The notes below the pieces were generated by a model. It saw only the letters and a list, made by a program, of their open reading frames with translations, ran no database searches and was not told where the DNA came from. Both the position numbers and the translations under genes were made by a program. DNA of 64,000 nucleotides. Source: Aporrectodea caliginosa. Taxonomy: Eukaryota; Annelida; Clitellata; Crassiclitellata; Lumbricidae. Position 1 is the first letter of the stretch, and the number at the start of each line of letters is the position of its first letter. Below are positions 27,101 to 34,116 of this stretch, piece by piece. The stretch is from assembly GCA_020284085.1 (NCBI GenBank), contig JACEVL010000460.1, positions 248,001-312,000 of the forward strand. Direction: 5' to 3'.

Positions 27101-30100
27101 TCAGTTAGCGCCTTGTGTATGAGACACGAGCACTATATAAGTGTTTAAATGATTAAAAAAATAATTGAGAAAATTGATGAGTGTTGAAGCATGGTGTCTC
27201 TCTTAACTCATGTTATGTTGAATTAGTATAATCCTGATTGCTGTTAAATGAAACCATGCTGTTTGATTTTATGTACTTGATAGAATCCGGCAGTGAGGGA
27301 AGTAACAGAAGTTCTGTCATCTGAGAAATTTCTTTTGGCTCTATTGGACATTGCTAGGTGACAATTCCTTTCGAATAATGGTTATTTTTATCCATCTAGT
27401 TTAACTTGCGGAAATCTTGAATATATGCTTGAGCCACAGGCTAAAAAGTCAAATCTTGCGACGACTAATTCGATCACTTACAATCATTCAATCGTCCTGA
27501 AACTTGGCAGATAGACTCGCCCTCGCAGACACTTCATTCTATAAAAATTTCAGCTCCCCAAAAAAGGCAAGCTTATAGAATCGGGGACTCAACTTTTCGA
27601 ATCGGGGAATCCCCTTTTCCGATACGCAGCATTTTCATTGGCCGCGTTGCCATTGGCCGCAGCACAAACGGGCGCGCTGCCTGAATAAACGCACGTTATG
27701 TCGTAAAATTAACGCGGACTATATATTTGTAGAGGTAACTGCTTCGTAAGACGCATTATGGGATACTAGATGGATATAGTAAAAAACTTTGTTTTTACGG
27801 GCTGTATTTTATTACCTGCTATAATCGTCTGGAGTTAGTTTAATCAATTTACGTTTTGTCTTTTTGTGTTTATGCAAATGTTTAGACATTGGTTGTTGAC
27901 GACCATTCTATTTAATCGCAGTCATGTATACTGAGGTTTGGAACAGGTCTAGGACATTTCCCCACGGACGTTTCCCCCCCGGACGTTTACCTCGAAGTTG
28001 GACTGATGAAAATAATTCTCTACTTTAATAGAAGTTGGATTGATGAAAGAAATTCTTTTCCTTAAATAGAAGCTGGATTGATGAAACAAATTCTAGGCTT
28101 AAATAGAAGTTGGTTTGATGAAAAAAATTATAAGTCTAAATAAAAGCCGGATTTATGAAAGAAATTCTTTGTTTAAATAGAAATTGGATTGATGAAATTT
28201 TTTTGCTTAAATAGAAGTTGGAATGATGAAAGAAGGTCTTTGCTTCAATAGAAGTTGGATTAATAATAGTTATCATGGACAATGGTAGAGTTACCTGCTT
28301 ACTGTCCAGGGGGAAATGTCCGGATATCGTTGGGAACAGCTCTGTTAATTTTATCTTGAAGATTTGATTTACAAATAAGCACATAAATTACAATTACAAT
28401 CTTGTGCCTTGCTTATTTTATGATGTGGTGGTCTTATTCAAGAGCTAAGAAAGTGCACGGTGTCTTAACACGCCACATGGCTCTTGGTCTCCTTGGCAAA
28501 CTGCTTCAACAAATGAACATCAGCTCAGAGGTACTGTGTGCATATGATTTCATGCTTTTAAGTATTGATTCGATCCTTACGCACACACCAATACTCGTTT
28601 ATTTTCTATAAAATCTGTTGGCTCCACAACCTGGAACATGCTTCCCTCTCACATACGTTGTGCCCCCCACCTACGGCACTTTAAAAAAATGCTGCATGCC
28701 TCGTAGACCTGATTAATGGAAATTAGCTATAACCTACCCTGCCGGATATTCTTTTTCACTGTTAGTTAAGATTTTCTTTTTTTATAATTATGTTCATAGT
28801 GTTTTGAATCGAATTAATCATTTACTGTGTACTATGTACTATACTGTTTGCATTGCTGTACGAAACTTGATGTTGCACTGTTTGTTAAGGATTTAGCTAA
28901 TTCAAATTTCTGAAATGTTATTTTAGGTGTCCCTAGTTAGCAGGATCTTGATCCCTTTTGGGACTCCTCTTGCGGCCAATCCTGATATTTTATGTTGAAA
29001 TTTTATGTGATTTCATTTGGCTTCAATAAAAGAGTTTTGATTTGATTTGATTATCAACTCTGTTGCTTAAGTAGTCTTTGCTTTCAAAATTTGGTGCAAG
29101 CCATTTGATTATGGGCTGATTTTTAACATAGGCTATATTCCTTTGTACAGAGATTGTACAATTTTTCATATATTTAGAATTTCGTGCAATTATGAAAGCC
29201 ATTACTGATGTATGCATTCCATTCGGTTGCATGCTGTCTGTTATCCAATGATTGCTGAAAAGTGGGTCAGGTTTAGAATCGATTTTACTCGCCTTCCATA
29301 AGTAATGTGTCAGTAAAAACGATCAAAAAATGAAATGGATATGTTTCAAATGTTAGAACTGTTTGATGGTACAAAATATAGCTTTTTTGTTGTATTGCAT
29401 TACATTGCTTTGCCTTTTGGTGTTTGTTCATGTTTTACCAGTTGAAGGACTGGTTTAGCTTAGCTTCACCACAGAGGACTTTCTTAAGCATAATTATAGT
29501 GTACTCTGATACTCTATGCTGTCTGTATGACTTATAATTTACGTTTCAGTCGACTTGATTGATATGCTGACCTCTTACTGTCCAACTTTAAGATGGAACG
29601 TTTGTTACTTGCACATTATTACAGGGTGGTTACCAGTCCTTGTTCATTTGTTGTAAATTTTCGTTAGTTGTTTTCATTTGTTGTTGTGGGTGCCATTAAG
29701 ATATTTGTTTGTTCTTTTTTTTGCTAGGCTAGTCAGTCGCTGAAATCATCTGTGAGTGGAGAAATGATGATAGTAGATCCGAAGGCCATGAATTTAGTTC
29801 AAAGTCTCTTTGGCGTTGGAGCAGACTGTCTGCAAAGGTTCTTCAAAATTCACATTTTTAATACAATGTAATAAAATACAATGCAGTCATATTTGATACT
29901 GCTCTCCATCTGAAATTCGTAAGTGCACACACGACCATGTGACATTGTGAGTCAAGGCCTTTCAGAAGCTTGAACCCATACTCTCTATGTCACATTTCAG
30001 GCACTCTAATCAATCGTCTATCATGCCAAGAATGTAGTTTACTTTCCTTGCTTTATTTCAGTATTTCATATGGTTAAAGTATTTGGTTTGTTTGATGCAA

Positions 30101-33100
30101 AGATTTTAACAGGGAGGAAGATGAACTACTAATGAGAAAACTGCGAATGAGGGCGCGCAAGGGCTTCTGGTCCGTCCAGTGTGACAAAAAGTTCCGATCT
30201 TAAAATCTATCTGTTAAAAGTCGTTTTATACGCAATCTTTTTGCCGAATTTAGTATTTTGGCCAAGTAGAAAGTTAGGTAGTATGCCGCACTACTGTTCA
30301 GCCTTTAACTGTGGCAATGCCAGCGAAAAAAATAATGGAATTTCGTTTTTCCGTTTCCCAAGCGAAGCTACACGGTAGGCGTACGGCCTCATTGACTTAT
30401 GGATATTAACATTGTAGAGATAGGAACCTTTCACACTGGATAGGCCAGAAGCCCTTGCGCGCCCTCATTCGCACTGCGCAAGCCAATATTCTTTAAGTAG
30501 GCCATCTTCCTCCCTGTTAAAATCTTTGGTTTGATGCACTGGATGTCAAAAATATTATTTGTTGCACTCAGGCATTGGCTGAATGATTATCCAATGCTGT
30601 GCGTATCTGAGCGCAGCAAAAGGGAGTAAAATTTATATTGTGTCATCTCTGTTGTGCCCAACAGCCGTAATTGCCAGTCTGTATTTTGCAGTGGGAATAT
30701 GTTTTTGACAGCATATGAACTTATGTGACCTTTAATATTTGATGGTGCGCAATAGTTTATCAGTCGCTGTGTTTGGCTGTCAACTGAGAGGAGGTGATGA
30801 CTTCAAATCCCACCAAGACAGAAGTTATTCTCAGCTTTCAGTTTTCATTGCTCTGTCCAGGGGTGGACTGGGGAGTTCAAGCGGCCCGGGAAAAAAACAA
30901 AAAGCGGCCCTAACTTCATGACTTTTATTTTCTTTGTGCATTTTTTCATGCATACCCGAGGGCCAGTGACCTCCAAAGTCATGGGTCACTTTACAAATTA
31001 CATTATGCAATAACAAAAAACGATAAATCGCATATATAATTTATAATTATATATAAAATATTAAGAATGCGTCAACTCAAGTTATAAATCAATTTATTCG
31101 GACTCACTGTGATGGTATTATTGCTGTTTATAGTATTAGCAACTTCTTTAAGCCGGGTGCCATTTCGGCTACATGATCTATAATTGTGTCATTATTCAGT
31201 TCACTTAAAACATCGGTTTCTGTTGACATAAGCATAAAAGCTTCAAGGTGTGTAGATGACAATGAGCTTCGCAAGCGATTCTTAATGTATTTCAATTTAG
31301 AGAAAGATCTCTCACAAGCTACTTGGGTAGACGACAGAGTCAATAAAAGTTTATATGCACTAAAGAGATGCTTGTATGCTTGCCCTGAACTATAGAAACT
31401 GTATTTGTGTTGTAGTACATTTTCTAAAGTAAGAATAAAGTTTGTTCAGGACATTTTTTGCAAAATTTGTCGGGTTGTTTACTTGCAGAAGGTGTTTGTT
31501 GAGAGCTGGTGTCTTCAGTTTGAATTGGAGTGGCTTTAAATAAATCGACTAGATTTCGGCATTTAGCTCCATCTTTACCAAGAATCTTTAGTTTCTTATC
31601 TCTTACTTTCTCCGCACCACCTTTACATTTACGTTTCGGATTTATATCACTCATAACCGTAACATATCTTATTTAATTAATATTACTTATTACTAACTAA
31701 CAAATTTAAAAGAAATTTTATCAAAACAAACTCAGTGGAAGACGCCGGAAGTAGAATGGAAGATGTAAATTCTTATCTAACATGGCGGCCGCTGGCTGTA
31801 CGGAGCACTGTAGGTAAGTAAGTATGCATTGCTCTTTTTCAGTTAATTTACAAACCGGTTAACCGAAACTAAAAACCGGTTAACCGATGCCGCAATTTTT
31901 TGTAAAAAACCTGTATCATCTGTACTAAATTGATTAAATTATTATATCACCGGTCCTGGCGGCCCACCGGGAATCTTCCCGGTGTCCCGGCGGCCCAGTC
32001 CACCCCTGTTGCCCTGATACTCCATAACAAATGTTGGCTCGAAAGTGAGCATTTGGATTGTACACAGTGTAAAATCTAATGATGTTTAACAATCATCATC
32101 ATGGTCATCATTATTAGATCTTTACACCAGTGATTTAGCACATATATCGATGTAAGTATATGAGAGCTCCATTCCTCTCAGTCATTTGTCAGATGTATGA
32201 TTTGAGATACCAAGAAGAATATTTATGATGTGCATGTTGATAATGAGCTGTGTGTGTTAAAGGCATGGCTTGGAACTGGCAAAATCCACTTCACATGTAC
32301 TGAATGGGCTGCAGACGAACCCCACCTGGAAGCAGCTCCTCGCTCATCAGTTCTCTCTTACTGTCGACTTGCTGCATTCGGTCAGTCAAGCATATCCTCT
32401 AGAAACATTTTTGAAATTTAAAAACCTTTGACTCGTGTAATGTATTTTTATGTAGTATTACTTTAGATGAAATTTCCGAAAAACAAACTTGGAACAATAT
32501 CCAGGTACTCCTGGTTGAAACTTTAGGGCCAGACATCTTGGACCTTCTCTGGTTCACAACTAGACAAGTGGCATCTCTTCTAGATCCATAAAATTGCAAT
32601 TTTTTAGTGTTTTAAGAGATATTTTAAAATAGCTTATATAAAATACATATATATTTATATATAATCACTTGAAATTGGTTTATGTATCATTCTTGAATAA
32701 TAAAATACATGCTAGTATCGTGGTACCACAAACATAAGAACATAGGCAGTTTCTAAGTACTTAGCTAAGGAGGCTGTTATTTAATGCTACAAACATTTTC
32801 TACGGTGTCTGACATTGAACTTATGTTGCAACATTAATTGAAGAGAATGTATAAAATATTTTATGCTGTGAAGCAGGAGTTGCTTCAATTGAAGGAATAA
32901 AACTGAAGCTGAGCTGTAAAACATACAAATGAAACTGAATCTGACTGATATTTTAAAGATTAGGCTATTTGAAACAGACTTATATGGATTGCGGATATTG
33001 TAATTTTTCTATTTTAGAGTCCTACTTTGTCGTCGATTTTTGCTCTATTTGCATTGACTGGATTTCCTGAGGTAAGTTCAAATTTTAGCTTCTGTGCTAA

Positions 33101-34116
33101 TGTTCCGCATAATTATGATATTTGATATGTTCCAATCAAGTCTCAGTTAAATGAAGAATGAACTAATAATATGAGATTTGCGTGCCACAAGTCAATACTT
33201 GAATCAAAGGCATTATCAGTAGCTAAGAAGAGCAATGAGGTAATATACAGCTGCTCTTTTTGGTGATTTATTTTACTAAGTTTCTTCATTTATTTTCTAT
33301 ATATTCACTGAAATGTTCATTCAGTCTTCAACTTTCATTCATTCAACTTTTCACTGAGTCATTCATCAATTCTATTTTACACATTTTATCAGTTTCATCA
33401 TTTGTAAATATAATATTTATTTCTTTGTATACACCTAACCATTTTACTTCCAATTATGGGTTACATTTTATTTGTGTGCTGTGCTGCAAGATGCTAACTG
33501 TTGGGACACTGGTTACTCATATGGAGAAAAACAAGGACGTTATTCGATCGGTTGTCAGATGCAAGAAGTCCGATGAGGCAATGTGTACGATCGTAGAGTT
33601 GACCAGTCGCAAGAAAAGAAGGGTTTATATCAAAATTATTTCATTTCTGTCTGTATCTCTGCATCACTCTCTCACTCTGTCTGTCATTCTCTCTTCGAGG
33701 CTGTATAGGCCTACACAATGTTTTGTGAAATCCTATTTTTTTACATTGCTATCTGACAGTGGGGTTTAAACGTTAAAGAAATAGATAGTTATAGGATGCA
33801 TCCTTTAAATTTAAAGCCTTTGAAGAGATCAAATTGGTAAAGAATAACATTCACAGTCGAGTTTGGCATTTATATAAAGACAGCAGCTTTTTGGCGATAC
33901 AAAAGGGCTTACTGAAAATAGATCTAATGCTGACCATGTATGATAAGCTCAATAGGCATTCACTAGAGCAAATTAAATGCAGTTTTGAGCAAATTTAGAC
34001 AACATCACTTAAATACAGGTCTTGATTTGATTGCTTGCATAAATCTAAGCACAGGTCAAAGATGCAGTGCAGACATTGAACGCTCACCTCCTCAAAGAAG
34101 AGACCTCAAAATATAC
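3200..34116 (+). CDS. ZZEF1: ZZEF1-like gene, central to late portion (21 exons listed separately)
   Basis: This spans a set of small exons on the plus strand that together read as the region around and after the tandem ZZ zinc fingers of ZZEF1, a very large protein with an EF-hand, a DOC domain and two ZZ fingers. From 7867 to 29837 each exon ends in the phase with which the next begins, which is strong evidence for one gene. The EF-hand and DOC parts are absent, and the reading stops at 34116 with roughly the last quarter of the usual protein unaccounted for. An ABCA 3' end lies only 600 bases upstream, so the 5' part of this gene cannot simply continue leftward. A complementary ZZEF1-like exon set lies on the minus strand at 55.2-63.1 kb. 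At least one exon between 29837 and 32315 is missing, because the phases disagree there. Confidence 0.8.
3686..3765 (+). CDS. ZZEF1: ZZEF1-like exon, frame uncertain
   Basis: It has a good acceptor (gttgacag) and donor (GTAAAG). The phase left by the previous exon gives [20 protein letters not shown], a plausible amphipathic helix, and ends two bases into a codon. The alternative frame would join directly to the strong acceptor of the next exon. A NAGNAG-like choice of acceptor there could reconcile the first reading, giving a junction reading FFWQ. Confidence 0.5.
4169..4339 (+). CDS. ZZEF1: ZZEF1-like exon with charged linker
   Basis: A strong acceptor (ttttgtttcag) is followed by [20 protein letters not shown] and then [16 protein letters not shown]. 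The highly charged segment is probably a disordered loop. The donor at 4340 (GTCCGT) is my choice because it leaves phase 0, as the next exon needs. Other GT sites a few bases away are possible. Confidence 0.5.
4452..5470 (+). pseudogene. Degenerate CR1/L2-type LINE, 3' part
   Basis: Broken frames spell the landmarks of a CR1/L2 LINE: AAFDTIG near 4590 (decayed AFDTIDH), [13 protein letters not shown] near 4770, [10 protein letters not shown] near 4855, and [13 protein letters not shown] near 5065. The 3' end at 5405-5470 carries GAGCGCCTCTAAGTAG and a GAATGA-rich tail, which recurs on other LINEs and SINEs in this window. Confidence 0.7.
4593..4658 (+). repeat. 33-bp perfect tandem duplication inside the LINE relic
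   Basis: A 33-base unit occurs twice head to tail (4593-4625, 4626-4658) with no difference seen, so it duplicated after the LINE had decayed. Confidence 0.85.
6345..6520 (+). mobile_element. tRNA-derived SINE
   Basis: A tRNA-like head is visible: a box A-like TAGTGTAGTGGTAACATC, then a box B-like GGCGGGATCGCTTCCCG. It is followed by a non-tRNA body that ends near 6520. The intact spacing of the two boxes supports a Pol III-type SINE, not a functional tRNA, because the acceptor stem does not pair convincingly. Confidence 0.55.
6748..7023 (-). pseudogene. LINE ORF2 C-terminal fragment, second copy type
   Basis: The minus-strand frame reads [14 protein letters not shown], then [12 protein letters not shown], a decayed LRPR-like stretch ([15 protein letters not shown]) and [10 protein letters not shown]. 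This is the same terminal architecture as the fragment at 1459-1977, in opposite orientation. It ends in a stop at the expected place. Confidence 0.7.
7425..7600 (-). repeat. Interspersed retroposon fragment
   Basis: The phrase ATTTTATTGAACCCAA here recurs at 19475-19700 (TTTTATTGAACCCAAAAA), with similar words (TTTATTGAA) at 50396 and 55622. It reads as the reverse complement of a retroposon end (TCAATAAA). The family is unassigned. Confidence 0.4.
7867..7937 (+). CDS. ZZEF1: ZZEF1-like exon
   Basis: The acceptor is gttgcag and the donor GTGAGT. It reads [20 protein letters not shown] and ends two bases into a Lys codon, which the next exon at 12409 completes. The intron that follows holds a partial exon copy (8124-8174) and the nested hAT elements. 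Confidence 0.75.
8124..8174 (+). pseudogene. Partial duplicate of the ZZEF1-like exon at 14906-14969
   Basis: These 51 bases match 14909-14959 with four differences. Three of the four are silent (CCG/CCT, CGT/CGA, GAG/GAA) and one changes Asp to Gly. The frame stays open through [17 protein letters not shown]. The acceptor AG and the GTAAGT donor of the parent exon are not conserved, so it is probably not spliced in the same way. Confidence 0.75.
8440..8606. repeat. (CATA)n microsatellite
   Basis: An imperfect tract of CATACATA with minor variants. Open frames across it are repeat artefacts. Confidence 0.9.
9947..12027. mobile_element. hAT-like DNA transposon inserted in the outer hAT
   Basis: The terminal inverted repeat TAGGGTGCTCCAGAA is at both ends, and the target duplication TTGTATAA is perfect (9939-9946, 12028-12035). 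A further layer of AAGTACAAGTAC-rich sequence at about 10193-10310 and 11650-11760 brackets the transposase remnant, so a third element is probably nested here. Confidence 0.85.
10361..11650 (-). pseudogene. Decayed hAT transposase (BED finger and C-terminal dimerisation part)
   Basis: On the minus strand a BED-type zinc finger start is visible at 11650-11290: [20 protein letters not shown], then a premature stop, and in another frame [12 protein letters not shown]. Far downstream, at 10546-10361, the hAT C-terminal dimerisation motif reads [13 protein letters not shown], then [14 protein letters not shown]. The catalytic middle is not recognisable. It is a dead copy. Confidence 0.7.
12409..12520 (+). 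CDS. ZZEF1: ZZEF1-like exon
   Basis: The acceptor is ttctgtttag and the donor GTAAAA. One base completes the Lys codon left at 7937; it then reads [20 protein letters not shown] and [15 protein letters not shown]. It ends in phase 0, matching the next exon. Confidence 0.75.
13128..13300 (+). mobile_element. tRNA-derived SINE, short type
   Basis: The head has a box A-like TGGCCGAGTGGG and a box B-like GGGTTCGCTTCCC with tRNA-like spacing. The 3' end runs into an ACACAACACAAC tail. A second SINE starts immediately after it. Confidence 0.7.
13301..13525 (+). mobile_element. tRNA-derived SINE, LINE-tailed type
   Basis: The head reads GGGGCGCGGTGGTTTGGGG with box B GGGTTCGAATCC. The body includes TTCACTCGCAATTGCTCATG, and the tail GGGAGCGCCTCTGAATGG...GGGGCGCTATAACAAG ends in AATACAATAC units. 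An inverted copy of the same family lies at 39545-39805. The tail resembles the 3' ends of CR1/L2-type LINEs in this window (for example 20310-20385). Confidence 0.8.
13937..14118 (+). CDS. ZZEF1: ZZEF1-like exon
   Basis: The acceptor is ttttctag. It begins in phase 0 and reads [19 protein letters not shown], then [19 protein letters not shown]. The donor GTTGGT at 14119 leaves two bases of a Lys codon, completed by the next exon. The conserved-looking middle is one of the best protein matches in this gene. Confidence 0.8.
14616..14682 (+). CDS. ZZEF1: ZZEF1-like exon
   Basis: The acceptor is gtcttcag and the donor GTTAGT. It reads [20 protein letters not shown] then WQ, and ends in phase 0. 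Confidence 0.75.
14906..14969 (+). CDS. ZZEF1: ZZEF1-like exon, parent of the copy at 8124
   Basis: The acceptor is ctttgttag and the donor GTAAGT. It reads [20 protein letters not shown] and ends one base into a codon completed at 16077. Confidence 0.8.
15175..15960. other. Unclassified intron insert, possible solo LTR
   Basis: Composition and word usage change here, with repeated GAACTT/GAACTG words and the phrase GGCGGTTGTGATTGG (a reverse CCAAT-like site) near the start. There is no coding frame, no tRNA-like head and no clear terminal repeat. A solo LTR is only a guess. Confidence 0.2.
16077..16225 (+). CDS. ZZEF1: ZZEF1-like exon before the ZZ fingers
   Basis: The acceptor is attttctag. 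It completes an Asn codon and reads [20 protein letters not shown], then [12 protein letters not shown] and ends ADYW in phase 0. The donor is GTCTGT. The acidic stretch just before the ZZ pair is probably a linker. Confidence 0.75.
16630..17850 (-). pseudogene. CR1/L2-type LINE reverse transcriptase, degenerate
   Basis: Read on the minus strand from 17850, the RT palm is clear: [17 protein letters not shown] near 17730, [11 protein letters not shown] near 17620, [14 protein letters not shown] near 17510, then a stop followed by [12 protein letters not shown] near 17425, and GVQLK, a stop and YTDDTSS near 17350. The part after the catalytic site ([20 protein letters not shown]) is present twice because of an internal tandem duplication (about 16640-16960 and 17030-17300). 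Stops and frameshifts make it inactive. An ATT-rich microsatellite sits at 16845-16872. Confidence 0.85.
18509..18711 (+). CDS. ZZEF1: ZZEF1-like exon: first ZZ zinc finger
   Basis: The acceptor is tttgcttcag and the donor GTATTT. The finger reads [19 protein letters not shown] then [11 protein letters not shown], giving the CxxC...CxxC...CxxC zinc ligands of a ZZ domain, with the expected His pair in GHNGEH. ZZ fingers bind protein N-termini or histone tails. It ends two bases into an Arg codon completed at 19811, where the second finger follows directly. The pairing of two ZZ fingers is the feature that identifies ZZEF1. Confidence 0.9.
19475..19700 (-). repeat. Interspersed retroposon fragment, second copy
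   Basis: It shares TTTTATTGAACCCAA with 7425-7600. No coding potential. Confidence 0.4.
19811..19924 (+). CDS. ZZEF1: ZZEF1-like exon: second ZZ zinc finger
   Basis: The acceptor is tcatctctcag and the donor GTAATA. It reads [20 protein letters not shown] then [10 protein letters not shown], again with CxxC pairs. The final Gly codon is split with the exon at 21322, which supplies the His residues (HNADHN). Confidence 0.9.
20020..20385 (+). mobile_element. CR1/L2-type LINE, 3' end
   Basis: Nearly intact C-terminal frames: [20 protein letters not shown], then [18 protein letters not shown], a frameshift, [18 protein letters not shown]. The 3' tail is GGGAGCGCCTCTGAGTAG...AGGCGCTATATAAATTC with TGAATGAATG. 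It is younger-looking than the other LINE relics here. Confidence 0.8.
21322..21371 (+). CDS. ZZEF1: ZZEF1-like exon completing the second ZZ finger
   Basis: The acceptor is ttgttgtag and the donor GTAGCA. It completes a Gly codon and reads [16 protein letters not shown]. The His residues fit the zinc site of the second finger. Confidence 0.8.
21954..22220 (+). CDS. ZZEF1: ZZEF1-like exon after the ZZ fingers
   Basis: The acceptor is gaaattttaag and the donor GTATGA. It reads [20 protein letters not shown], then [15 protein letters not shown] and [19 protein letters not shown]. Phase 1 at both ends agrees with the neighbours. Helical scaffold; no enzymatic motif. Confidence 0.8.
22810..24340 (-). 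pseudogene. CR1/L2-type LINE, RT to C-terminus, degenerate
   Basis: On the minus strand: [16 protein letters not shown] near 24060, then [17 protein letters not shown] near 23990 (decayed YADD box), and near 23040-22810 [27 protein letters not shown] and [10 protein letters not shown] hAT end (CAGGGGTCTCC at 23055) and following unrelated sequence interrupt it. A GAGAGACAGACAG tract occurs at 24145-24205. Confidence 0.8.
24993..25105 (+). CDS. ZZEF1: ZZEF1-like exon
   Basis: The acceptor is ttgtactcag and the donor GTGAGT. It reads [20 protein letters not shown] then [18 protein letters not shown] and ends in phase 0. A hAT element begins 47 bases after its end. Confidence 0.75.
25152..26612. 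mobile_element. hAT-like DNA transposon containing a second element
   Basis: The ends read TAGTGTTGTG at 25152 and TAGTGATGTA backwards from 26612, followed inward by CGGAAAA-rich subterminal sequence. The 8-bp duplication GTGACCTG (25144-25151, 26613-26620) is perfect. There is no transposase frame; it carries a 317-bp MITE at 25756-26072. Confidence 0.88.
25756..26072. mobile_element. hAT-like MITE nested in the 25152-26612 element
   Basis: The ends are CAGGGGTTCCCAAACT and CAGGAGTTCCCAAACT in inverted orientation, with a perfect duplication GACTAAGG (25748-25755, 26073-26080). Length 317 bp, non-coding. Confidence 0.9.
26890..27150 (+). mobile_element. LINE 3' remnant
   Basis: The sequence [19 protein letters not shown] and the tail AGCACTATATAAGTG resemble the decayed end of a CR1/L2 LINE. 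Confidence 0.4.
27284..27357 (+). CDS. ZZEF1: ZZEF1-like exon
   Basis: The acceptor is acttgatag and the donor GTGACA. It reads [20 protein letters not shown] then LDIA, and leaves two bases of an Arg codon for the exon at 28443. Confidence 0.75.
27952..28321. mobile_element. Inverted-repeat element with a minisatellite core
   Basis: GGACATTTCCCC at 27952 and its complement ending at 28321 bracket about seven imperfect copies of a ~38-bp unit containing GAAGTTGGATTGATGAAA (27990-28265). GGAACAGGTCT before and GGAACAGCTCT after (with a few extra bases on the right) may be a target duplication. Non-coding; family unassigned. Confidence 0.65.
28443..28530 (+). CDS. ZZEF1: ZZEF1-like exon
   Basis: The acceptor is cttattcaag and the donor GTACTG. 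It reads [20 protein letters not shown] then LQQMNISSE, phase 0 at the end. Part of the helical scaffold. Confidence 0.75.
28595..29052 (+). mobile_element. LINE 3' end with TTTGA tail
   Basis: [15 protein letters not shown] and [11 protein letters not shown] are the usual end of a LINE ORF2. The 3' sequence ends AATAAAAGAGTTTTGATTTG with short TTTGA repeats. Confidence 0.6.
29728..29837 (+). CDS. ZZEF1: ZZEF1-like exon
   Basis: The acceptor is tttttttgctag and the donor GTTCTT. It reads [20 protein letters not shown] then [13 protein letters not shown]. It ends two bases into an Arg codon, but the next recognised exon (32315) starts in phase 0, so an exon between them is missing or was not recognised. 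Confidence 0.75.
30098..30528. mobile_element. P-element-like MITE carrying a THAP start
   Basis: A perfect 26-base inverted repeat (30098-30123 and 30503-30528, beginning CAAAGATTTTAACAGG) is flanked by the perfect 8-bp duplication GTTTGATG (30090-30097, 30529-30536). Just inside is a second inverted repeat that includes GAGGGCGCGCAAGGGC. Between them, at 30283-30375, is a frame [15 protein letters not shown]...SFFRFPSE: the start of a THAP DNA-binding finger, as in P transposases. The rest of the transposase is absent. Confidence 0.88.
30858..32008 (-). mobile_element. Internally deleted hAT transposon
   Basis: CAGGGGTGGACTGGG occurs at both ends in inverted orientation. Candidate flanking copies TTGCTCTG and TTGCCCTG differ by one base and are offset by two on the left, so the duplication is imperfect. 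The transposase relics inside run on the minus strand. Confidence 0.8.
31128..31654 (-). pseudogene. hAT transposase, N- and C-terminal parts only
   Basis: The minus-strand frame at 31654-31424 starts [20 protein letters not shown], the usual N-terminus of this hAT group. The frame at 31343-31128 is the C-terminal dimerisation domain: [20 protein letters not shown] and [14 protein letters not shown]. The catalytic middle has been deleted, so the element cannot move itself. Confidence 0.85.
32315..32380 (+). CDS. ZZEF1: Probable ZZEF1-like exon
   Basis: The acceptor is gggctgcag and the donor GTCAGT. It reads [20 protein letters not shown] then HS, phase 0 at both ends, which matches the next exon but not the previous one. 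Confidence 0.6.
33018..33071 (+). CDS. ZZEF1: ZZEF1-like exon
   Basis: The acceptor is ctattttag and the donor GTAAGT. Eighteen codons: [18 protein letters not shown]. It joins in phase 0 to the exon at 33491, together giving [12 protein letters not shown], a conserved-looking junction of the family. Confidence 0.8.
33491..33622 (+). CDS. ZZEF1: ZZEF1-like exon
   Basis: The acceptor is gtgctgcaag and the donor GTTTAT. It reads [20 protein letters not shown] then [17 protein letters not shown]. The pattern looks like a small beta-rich domain. Confidence 0.8.
34055..34116 (+). CDS. ZZEF1: ZZEF1-like exon, last one recognised
   Basis: The acceptor is taagcacag and the donor GTAGGC. It reads [20 protein letters not shown] and ends two bases into a codon. 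No following exon was found on the plus strand, although the family protein normally extends several hundred residues further. Confidence 0.65.

Noticed and set aside
33260..33769. 169-codon frame starting upstream of the exon at 33491
   Set aside because: Only 33491-33622 has coding character and splice sites; the rest is intron read-through.
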